A stretch of DNA of 13,623 nucleotides from JBKPHS01 sp046729975 (GTDB lineage Bacteria; Actinomycetota; Thermoleophilia; Solirubrobacterales; Thermoleophilaceae). Location of the stretch: assembly GCA_046729975.1 (NCBI GenBank), contig JBKPHS010000037.1:1-13623 (forward strand). The letters are read 5' to 3'. The first letter of the stretch is position 1. Every line of letters starts with the position of its first letter. The translations under genes and the position numbers were made by a program. Shown here one piece after another: positions 7,987 through 13,623 of the stretch. Under the pieces are notes generated by a model that saw only the letters and a program-made list of their open reading frames with translations, did not search any database and had not been told where the DNA came from.

Positions 7987-10698
7987 CTACCTGCCGACGC
8001 CCTCGTATGTGTAGCCGGCGGCTACGAGGGCCTCGCGGTCGAGGTAGTTGCGCCCGTCGACGATCAGCGGCTGCTTCATCGCATGCTTGACCTCCCCGGC
8101 CCACTCGAGCTCCCTGAATTCGGGCCACTCGGTCACCAGCACGGCCGCGTCGGCGCCGCGCAGGGCGTCGAGGGCCGAGTCGCAGATCTCAGCGGGGCCG
8201 AGCATCTCGCGCGCCCGCTCGCCCGCAACCGGGTCGTAAGCCCGCACGTGGGCGCCTTCGCCCTGGAGCCGCGCGGCGAGGACGAGGCTCGTGGCCTCGC
8301 GAATGTCGTCCGTGTTCGGCTTGAACGAGATCCCGAGCAGAGCGACCTGCTTCCCGACCAGCGAGCCGAGGTGCTTGACCAGCTTCTGGACGGTCCGCCG
8401 TTTCTGGAGCTCGTTGACCTCGATGACCGACGTGAGGAGCTGGAAGTGGTAGCCGGTGTTGCCGGCGAGCTGCTTGAGGGCGGAGACGTCTTTTGGGAAG
8501 CAGTTGTGCACTACGAGGCCGCCGGTCGTAATGAAGGTCTCGCTAGACGGAACCTCCAGCGAGTACACGGGGCCGCGGAACCGTCGGCGGGCCGTGCCAG
8601 CGACGCGAACCCACGCCGTGTTCGGTGAGCGGGGTCGATATCCGGTCGGGGCAATCCGCTTGGCCTGGTTAGCGAGCGAATCACGGATCGCGAGTGCACT
8701 TTCGTCGGACACCAGGAACAGCGCCCGCTCCACCTGATCCGCGCCGGCGATCGTGATCCAATAGTTGTCGCAGGTGGACTTCGCCGTCCGTCCAACCTGC
8801 AGCCGTGCCATGAGGCCGAGTTCTCCGAGTAGGCGAAGCAACCCGTCGGCGAGCTCCCGGCTCGCCGTTCCGTACTCCAGGACGACGCTTGGGCCGCCCG
8901 CGACGTAGGACCACGAGCCGTCGCCGCGCCACATCCCCGACAGCAACGAGCGCTTCAGCTTCTCTGGAAGCTGCCACGCCAGATCTGGAACTCGCTGCTC
9001 GTAGCAGTTCCGCCCGAGCCCGAGACCATCGACCCAAAAGCTCCCCAACAGGCGAGAGGACACAGTGACCGCGGTCGTAGTCGAAAGCCGGCGCACCGTG
9101 GCCTTGACGCCGAGCTTCTCCCAGAAGCCCGCGACCTCCTGCACGAGATCCACCTCGTTCGTCGGGTGGAACGACCACTGCAGGCGGTGCCGCTGGCCGT
9201 CAACCGAGCAGTGGCCCTCAGCGATGTAGAGACCGACAATTCGCCAGAACGCCTCGTTCGCGAGAAGCTCGGCCGGAACGTACGTCCCGTTCCGGGCGGT
9301 TCCCAGCGACGCTCCGTTGAGCGCCAGCCCAAGCTGGGAGGCCTCATCGAGCCGGAGTGCGGAACTCCGGACGATCTCGTGGATCCGGGCCAACGAGTCG
9401 TTTCTCTCCAGTCCGGCCTCGCGCGCAGCGACGGTCCGTGACGCAAGCAGTTCGACCTCGCTCCGAGCCGGGCGAACTATCACGTCGCCGGCATTGAGCT
9501 CAGCGGTTACGTACGAATGAGTGAGGCTGAGGACCGACTCTTGATGCGTGTCACCAATCGGCGCACCCTGAGCGACCGGCAGCCAGTCTTCCCTGGTTAG
9601 CTGCTCTGCGTCCTTGACGCCGAGATTGCTGCCGTCAGCGTCCGCCGTGACGAAGGGATGATCCGGAGTGCAGAGGACCCGGCGGCCCATCTTCGTGCGC
9701 ACCTCGATCAGCTCGCCGTCGACGTCTCGACGGGTCGCGGCGGCTACCCGAAGAAATTCCGGCGCTTCTTTTCCCTCTCGCCAAGACAAGACCTCGAGTT
9801 CGTCCGGATAGACGACGTCCGTCTCATAGCCCTCCACGCCGGCCTCCTCACCGAGCCGGTCGAACATCTCCGCCAGCGTCCACATCCAGACGCGGCCCTG
9901 CCGCCGCACCAGCACGGTCTCGTCTCCGACGAGGCACGAACCGCCATATCCGATTCCCGGCCGGAGGAACTGCGGGCCGATGCGCGCGTCCAGGCCCATG
10001 CCGCGTGCGACCTCCCCCACGTCCGCGCCCAGCTCCTCCGAGACGTTGGCTATCTCGTTGATGAACGAGATCTTCGTCGCGAGGAAGGCGTTCGACGCGA
10101 GCTTGATCATCTCCGCGCTCGCGACGTCGGTGCGGACCATCGGGGCATCGAGCGGCTCGTACAGCGCGGCGACGCGGTCGGCGAACCGCTCGGAGTCGTC
10201 GCCCGCGCCGACGACGACGCGGTCCGGCTTCATGAAGTCGTCGACCGCGCTTCCCTCCTTCAGGAACTCGGGGTTCGAGACGTAGGCGAGGCCGTTTGCG
10301 CTCCGCGCGATCGAGCGGCCCGTGCCGACCGGCACGGTGCTCTTCATCACGAGCGAATGATCCGTCGAGTTCCCGATCTCATCGACCACCGTCATCACGC
10401 GCGACAGGTCGGCGTCTCCGGAGTAGGTCGGCGGGGTGTCCACGCAGCAGAAGAGCAGGCTCGCGCTCGCGAGCACGTCGCCCATCTCCGACGTGACACG
10501 CAGGCGCTCGCGGTTCCGCTCGAGCAGCTCCTCGAGGCCGGGCTCGAAGATCGGGATCCGGCCGGCGTTCAGGGCGTCGATCTTCTCCGCGACGATGTCG
10601 CGGACGTGGACATCGTGCCCCAGGTCGGCGAAGCAGGCGGCCGTCACGAGGCCGACCCAGCCCGCGCCTATCACTCCTATCGGCTCGCGATCCGCCAT
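7987..10698 (-). CDS. ugd: UDP-glucose 6-dehydrogenase precursor interrupted by an intein
   Basis: The host enzyme oxidises UDP-glucose to UDP-glucuronate with two NAD, supplying acidic sugars for envelope polymers. The frame encodes 903 residues; removing the intein (255-732) leaves 425, normal for the family. N-extein features are the Rossmann GAGWVG (11-16), STVPVGTG (120-127), NPEFLKEGSA with Glu147, and the catalytic-domain IKLASNAFLATKISFINEIAN (Lys199). C-extein features are CFPKDV, with catalytic Cys733 of the precursor, GISFKPNTDDIREA and VDGRNYLDRE. Before splicing the active-site motif GIGYGGS-CFPKD is broken exactly at its Cys, so the precursor cannot be active. Start ATG 10698 has the glycine-rich loop at the expected distance. 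No clear Shine-Dalgarno sequence precedes it. It follows the LCP gene by 16 bases. Confidence 0.95.
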   Translation of the reverse strand: MADREPIGVIGAGWVGLVTAACFADLGHDVHVRDIVAEKIDALNAGRIPIFEPGLEELLERNRERLRVTSEMGDVLASASLLFCCVDTPPTYSGDADLSRVMTVVDEIGNSTDHSLVMKSTVPVGTGRSIARSANGLAYVSNPEFLKEGSAVDDFMKPDRVVVGAGDDSERFADRVAALYEPLDAPMVRTDVASAEMIKLASNAFLATKISFINEIANVSEELGADVGEVARGMGLDARIGPQFLRPGIGYGGSCLVGDETVLVRRQGRVWMWTLAEMFDRLGEEAGVEGYETDVVYPDELEVLSWREGKEAPEFLRVAAATRRDVDGELIEVRTKMGRRVLCTPDHPFVTADADGSNLGVKDAEQLTREDWLPVAQGAPIGDTHQESVLSLTHSYVTAELNAGDVIVRPARSEVELLASRTVAAREAGLERNDSLARIHEIVRSSALRLDEASQLGLALNGASLGTARNGTYVPAELLANEAFWRIVGLYIAEGHCSVDGQRHRLQWSFHPTNEVDLVQEVAGFWEKLGVKATVRRLSTTTAVTVSSRLLGSFWVDGLGLGRNCYEQRVPDLAWQLPEKLKRSLLSGMWRGDGSWSYVAGGPSVVLEYGTASRELADGLLRLLGELGLMARLQVGRTAKSTCDNYWITIAGADQVERALFLVSDESALAIRDSLANQAKRIAPTGYRPRSPNTAWVRVAGTARRRFRGPVYSLEVPSSETFITTGGLVVHNCFPKDVSALKQLAGNTGYHFQLLTSVIEVNELQKRRTVQKLVKHLGSLVGKQVALLGISFKPNTDDIREATSLVLAARLQGEGAHVRAYDPVAGERAREMLGPAEICDSALDALRGADAAVLVTEWPEFRELEWAGEVKHAMKQPLIVDGRNYLDREALVAAGYTYEGVGR
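8503..9936 (-). mobile_element. Intein with LAGLIDADG homing endonuclease inside UDP-glucose 6-dehydrogenase
   Basis: This in-frame 478-codon segment encodes a self-splicing protein element. The N-terminal splice block is CLVGDETVLV after GIGYGGS. Block B is TPDHPF (344-349 of the precursor) with its conserved Thr and His. The C-terminal blocks are VYSLEVPSSETFITTGGLVVHN, ending His731-Asn732, followed by Cys733 as the +1 nucleophile. All four splicing residues (Cys1, block-B His, penultimate His, terminal Asn) are intact. The middle holds a DOD-type endonuclease with two LAGLIDADG-like motifs, IVGLYIAEG (487-495) and LLSGMWRGDG (585-594), both keeping an acidic residue. A nucleotide-level mobile gene is thus carried inside a conserved enzyme site. 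Codon choice looks less GC-restricted than in the flanking exteins. Boundaries are exact from the codons TGC at 9936 and AAC ending at 8503. Confidence 0.95.
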
Positions 10699-10714
10699 CT
10701 GAGGACCGGCCAGC

Positions 10715-12199
10715 CTATAGAGCGCGACAGGAGCGCGCGATGGCGAGCATCTGCTTCTCGTTGAGGGTCTGGAGAAGCGTGTTGGAGACCCAGTAGACGG
10801 CCTTCGGCGTGCGCCATGCGACCAGCCGCAGGCGGTCGCCGTCGTAGTGCAGCTCGTACTTCCGGCCGTTGATGCGGCGCGTCTCCGACGGGTCGTCGAG
10901 TATCGGTGGGTTCTTCCAGGTCGTGCCCTGGATGCCGTAGTACTCGCCGATGAGCCCGCGCTTGATCACCATCCGGTACGCGTTGTGGACGCGGCCGTTG
11001 GACGCCCGGATGCCGTAGACGCGGGGGTCCCCCGCGAACAGCGCGCGCCTCGTGCGCATGCGCGGGTAGTAGACGCGGAACCTCGCGCCTGCCCCGACGG
11101 CCGCTACCGCCTGCTGCCGGCCCGCGTCCGGCGCTTGCTCGAGGCCGAGGTCGGCCTGCGGCTTCTTGCGCCTGCGCTTTCGGCGCTTCGGCTTGAGCTC
11201 GCCGCGCGGGCCCTTACTCGCCTCGACACTGAGGAACTGCTGCGTCAGCTTCTTGACGGTCGCGTCGCTCGCCTCGACGTAGCTGGGCACGCCCTTCTTC
11301 TCGTCGCCCGCGGTGATGTTCACCCGGCCCGCGAAGTGGACCTCTCGACTCGGATGCCCAGCGGAGGCGACGGCGAGCTTGAGGAGGCGCAGCACCGCTC
11401 TCCGCGAGCGGATGTCGGAGCGCGTGTACTTGCCGAAGATCTTGACGAGCCTGTCGCGGTCGCTGATGAGCTTGCTGACTCCGACCTGCTGCTTCGCCTG
11501 GCCGAGGAACTGCTGCTGGCGCGCCGAGCGAACGAGGTCATTGTCCTCGTGCCGGAAGCGGACGTAGTCGAGAGCGCTCTGCCCGCAGAGTCTTTGGTAG
11601 CCGGGCTTGACGTCGATCGTCGCGTAGTTCTGGCCGCTCGAGCTGTCGTTGAAGTAGCGGCGGTCGATGTCGACGTAGACGCAGCCGATCGCGTTGACCG
11701 CCTCCTTGAAGCCCTCGAAGTCCACGTTGATGACGTGGTTGATGCGCAGGCCGGTGAGCTCCTTGACCGTCTTGAGCGTCAGCTTGGGCCCGCCGATCGA
11801 GTAGGCAGCGTTGATCTTGTCGATGCCGTGGCCCGGGATGTTCACCTTCAGGTCACGAGGTAGCGACATCAGCGCGGTCGCGTTCTTTGATGCGTCGAGC
11901 CGGATGAGCATGATGGTGTCCGAGCGGGACTCCGTGCCGGCGAGCGGGTCGCGTGCGCGGTACGCCTTCGGGCGCTTGTCGGAGCCGAGCAGCATGATCG
12001 TCTGCGGCTTGCCGGCGTCCGCCTCGGCGAGCTCGGTCCCGAGTTCGAGCTCCTCGTTCGTCTTCAACGCGTTCACCACGCGGTCGACCTCGCGGAAGGC
12101 CGCGACGGCCGTCGCAGAGGCAGAGGCCGCGATCAGCAGGAAGGCCCCAAGGAGGAAGCGCTTCCAGATGCTCGGTCCTCTTTGTGGCGCGTCAGGCAA
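10715..12199 (-). CDS. LytR-CpsA-Psr (LCP) family cell-wall polymer ligase
   Basis: LCP proteins transfer polyprenyl-diphosphate-linked polymers onto peptidoglycan outside the membrane. Residues 13-35 form one membrane helix after a short cytoplasmic tail. The LCP domain spans about 65-240 and shows LLGSDKR, the key SRSDTIMLIRLD (Arg92, Asp94), MSLPRDLKVNIPG (Arg115, Asp116), GIDKINAAYSIGG and DYVRFRHEDNDLVRSARQQQFL, which hold the arginines and aspartates that bind diphosphate and metal. A very basic linker (337-347) leads to a C-terminal domain of about 120 residues ending in a single Cys-containing helix; I do not recognise that domain. The start codon is TTG at 12199, overlapping the M20 peptidase stop by 8 bases; no ATG or GTG lies between it and the membrane helix. 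The position before ugd and the mannose genes fits attachment of an envelope glycan. Confidence 0.92.
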   Translation of the reverse strand: MPDAPQRGPSIWKRFLLGAFLLIAASASATAVAAFREVDRVVNALKTNEELELGTELAEADAGKPQTIMLLGSDKRPKAYRARDPLAGTESRSDTIMLIRLDASKNATALMSLPRDLKVNIPGHGIDKINAAYSIGGPKLTLKTVKELTGLRINHVINVDFEGFKEAVNAIGCVYVDIDRRYFNDSSSGQNYATIDVKPGYQRLCGQSALDYVRFRHEDNDLVRSARQQQFLGQAKQQVGVSKLISDRDRLVKIFGKYTRSDIRSRRAVLRLLKLAVASAGHPSREVHFAGRVNITAGDEKKGVPSYVEASDATVKKLTQQFLSVEASKGPRGELKPKRRKRRRKKPQADLGLEQAPDAGRQQAVAAVGAGARFRVYYPRMRTRRALFAGDPRVYGIRASNGRVHNAYRMVIKRGLIGEYYGIQGTTWKNPPILDDPSETRRINGRKYELHYDGDRLRLVAWRTPKAVYWVSNTLLQTLNEKQMLAIARSCRAL

Positions 12200-13292
12200 T
12201 TCGCAGGTGGCCCGCGCCGATTCGCTGCGGGATCAGGTGTACGAACTCGACCAGGGACCTGCGGTAGCGCTCGAGCGAGGAGATCGAGACCCATTCGTCG
12301 GGGCCGTGGTGCCCCCCGCCGATCGGGCCGAACTCGACCGCCGGGACGCCGGCATCGAGGAAGCTGATCGCGTCCGACGCGCCGTCGCGGCCGACGGAGA
12401 TCCGCTCGGCGGGAGTGCCCTCCGTGATCGCCTCGGCGAGCACCTGCACGAAGGCGTTCTCCGGCGGGACGATCGCCGGGGCGCGCTGGAAGACCTTTGC
12501 CACGTGAACGTCGGGCAGATCCTCCACCGCGGCGAGGATGTCGCCCGGATCCTGCCCCGGCAGGTAGCGAACGTCCACGTCGATCACACAGAAGTCGGGC
12601 ACCTTGTTCAGCGCGTCGCCGCCGATCACGCGCCCGAGGTTGATCGACGGGCGGTCGAAGAGCGAGGAGGACTCGCGCGCGAATGGAAGCGACTCGATCC
12701 GACGGAACACGTCGACGGCCTTGAGGACCGCGTTGTCGCCGAGCCAGGGGGAGGAACCGTGGGCGGCGGTGCCCGCTACCTCGATCCGCATGGCCAGCAC
12801 GCCCTTGGCCTGCACGCCGATGTGCATGTCGGTCGGCTCCCCGGTGATCGCGAAGTCACCCGTATAGCCCTGTTCGACGAGGTAGTCGGAGCCCCTCCGG
12901 GTCGGGTCCTCGGACTCCTCGTCCGAGACGCAGACGAAGTGCACTCGCACGGCGTCCTGCTGGGCGAGGTCGCGCGTGGCGCACATCATGGCCGCGAGCC
13001 CTCCCTTCATGTCGTAGGCGCCCCGGCCGATCAGCCTGTCGTCCTCCGTGCGGGGCGAGAACTGCTCCGGGTGTGCGGGCACGACGTCGAGGTGCCCGTG
13101 CAGCACGACCGTCGGCCCCGTCGCCGCACCGACGGTGGTCGCGAGGACGGGCAGGCCGTTGTGAGTCGCGCCCGTGACCTCCACGTCGCGTGCCTCGAGC
13201 CAGCCCTTGATGAAGCCGGCCGCGCTCTGGATCCCTTCGAGCGTCGACGTGTCGTAGGTGATCAGGCGCTCCGCTAGAGCGTGTTCCTGCAC
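12192..13292 (-). CDS. M20-family zinc metallopeptidase/deacylase (ArgE/DapE/CPG2-like)
   Basis: M20 enzymes hydrolyse an amide bond next to a carboxylate, for example in acetylornithine, succinyl-diaminopimelate or small peptides. The visible di-zinc site is His67 and Asp69 in VVLHGHLDVVP, Asp94 in GRGAYDMKGG, the general base and ligand Glu125-Glu126 in SDEESED, Glu152 in GEPT and His329 in GGGHHGPDEW. The dimerisation/lid domain occupies about 160-270 (KGVLAMRIEVAGTAAHGSSP). The full length of 366 residues is normal. It begins with GTG at 13292 and is the first gene of the - strand block, overlapping the LCP gene by 8 bases. DapE would connect to cell-wall synthesis and ArgE to arginine, but motifs do not separate these and many such genes have unknown substrates. 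Confidence 0.9.
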   Translation of the reverse strand: MQEHALAERLITYDTSTLEGIQSAAGFIKGWLEARDVEVTGATHNGLPVLATTVGAATGPTVVLHGHLDVVPAHPEQFSPRTEDDRLIGRGAYDMKGGLAAMMCATRDLAQQDAVRVHFVCVSDEESEDPTRRGSDYLVEQGYTGDFAITGEPTDMHIGVQAKGVLAMRIEVAGTAAHGSSPWLGDNAVLKAVDVFRRIESLPFARESSSLFDRPSINLGRVIGGDALNKVPDFCVIDVDVRYLPGQDPGDILAAVEDLPDVHVAKVFQRAPAIVPPENAFVQVLAEAITEGTPAERISVGRDGASDAISFLDAGVPAVEFGPIGGGHHGPDEWVSISSLERYRRSLVEFVHLIPQRIGAGHLRIA

Positions 13293-13330
13293 CGGCGTGA
13301 GGATAGTCTCTCTACCCTCGCGCGCAGCCC
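13293..13330. promoter_or_regulatory. Divergent promoter region between the M20 peptidase and glycosyltransferase genes
   Basis: Only 38 bases separate the two divergent start codons, so both promoters must be here or inside the coding ends. On the - strand TATCCT (13304-13299) ends 6 bases before the GTG, and on the + strand TACCCT (13313-13318) ends 12 bases before the ATG. Either would give a leaderless or nearly leaderless mRNA, which agrees with the absence of Shine-Dalgarno sequences. No convincing -35 boxes are seen. Confidence 0.35.
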
Positions 13331-13623
13331 ATGCACGACTCGCGTACTTCGCTGCACATCCTCGTCCTCACCGACCGCGACTGGACGCACCCCCAGGCCG
13401 GCGGCACCGGCACCAACCTCTACGGCCAGGTGTCGCGCTGGCTGGCGTGGGGCCATCGCGTCTCCGTGGTGGCCTGTTCCTACCCGGGCGCCAAGGCCGT
13501 CGAGCCGCTCGACGGACTGACGATTCACCGTGTTGGCGGCCGCTCGACGGTCTTCCCGCGCGCGATCTGGAAGCAGTGGCGCGGCCTCGTGCCGGACGCC
13601 GACGTCGTGCTCGAGGTGGTCAA
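13331..13623 (+). CDS. Glycosyltransferase, GT4-like N-terminal domain (3' partial)
   Basis: An open frame from ATG 13331 runs off the right edge (97 codons plus two bases). The start MHDSRTSLHILVLTDRDWTHPQAGGTGTN has the first beta-strand and glycine-rich acceptor loop of GT-B glycosyltransferases. It is followed by LYGQVSRWLAWGHRVSVVACSYPGA, the expected helix and second strand, and by DADVVLEVV, another core strand. These match the acceptor-side domain of retaining GT4-type enzymes; the donor-binding C-terminal half with its E-x7-E motif lies outside the window. It probably builds an envelope glycan from the nucleotide sugars made by the neighbouring genes. It is transcribed away from the - strand block from a 38-bp shared upstream region. 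Confidence 0.78.
   Translation, partial: MHDSRTSLHILVLTDRDWTHPQAGGTGTNLYGQVSRWLAWGHRVSVVACSYPGAKAVEPLDGLTIHRVGGRSTVFPRAIWKQWRGLVPDADVVLEVV

Noticed and set aside
7984..7989. GGTAGCG before the nucleotidyltransferase at 7979 as an internal promoter
   Set aside because: The TAG is the stop codon of ugd and only one hexamer supports it; not enough to annotate as a feature.
6597..8090. 497-codon + strand frame opposite the isomerase and nucleotidyltransferase
   Set aside because: Arg-rich opening and low-complexity composition; antisense shadow of genuine genes.
7987..10698. Two separate genes, a dehydrogenase and a LAGLIDADG endonuclease
   Set aside because: The frame is continuous with no stop or restart, and splice-junction residues are present at both ends, so it is one intein-containing precursor.
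11811..13277. 488-codon + strand frame opposite the LCP and M20 genes
   Set aside because: Antisense to two motif-complete genes; no domain or start signal of its own.

Overview
The window is very GC-rich, densely packed bacterial DNA and looks chromosomal. Three things point to a high-GC actinobacterium, plausibly a deep lineage such as Thermoleophilia/Solirubrobacterales. These are the fused SIS-type phosphoglucose/phosphomannose isomerase, the long 483-residue AhcY, and the association of GDP-mannose and envelope genes with ahcY, which recalls the mycobacterial sahH-to-lcp1 neighbourhood. That assignment is inference; the window contains no rRNA or other taxonomic marker.

Layout: the left end (1-1422, + strand) holds the 3' part of a peptidoglycan hydrolase that joins a lytic-transglycosylase-like segment to an M15-like peptidase domain, overlapped by a small four-helix membrane protein. 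Facing it (- strand, 1425-2417) is a stand-alone sugar-phosphate nucleotidyltransferase. A non-coding gap of about 360 bp follows (2430-2789). It carries strong hairpins, including a 44-bp near-perfect palindrome just after the last gene of the next transcription unit.

From 13292 down to 2790 runs one tight block of eight - strand genes: an M20 metallopeptidase, an LCP-family cell-wall ligase, UDP-glucose 6-dehydrogenase interrupted by an intein, a second sugar-phosphate nucleotidyltransferase, the bifunctional PGI/PMI isomerase, a MerR-type regulator, and two tandem S-adenosylhomocysteine hydrolases of different subfamilies. Most junctions overlap or are only a few bases apart. At 13331 a GT4-type glycosyltransferase starts divergently and runs off the right edge.

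How it fits together: the isomerase, nucleotidyltransferase, UDP-glucose dehydrogenase and LCP protein make and attach nucleotide-sugar-derived envelope polymers. The end of the block handles removal of S-adenosylhomocysteine and so supports methylation. The most notable items are (1) a 478-residue intein with both LAGLIDADG motifs, inserted exactly at the catalytic cysteine of UDP-glucose dehydrogenase; (2) the tandem, overlapping pair of divergent SAH-hydrolase paralogues; and (3) a 26-bp inverted repeat that looks like an operator for the MerR gene directly upstream of that pair.
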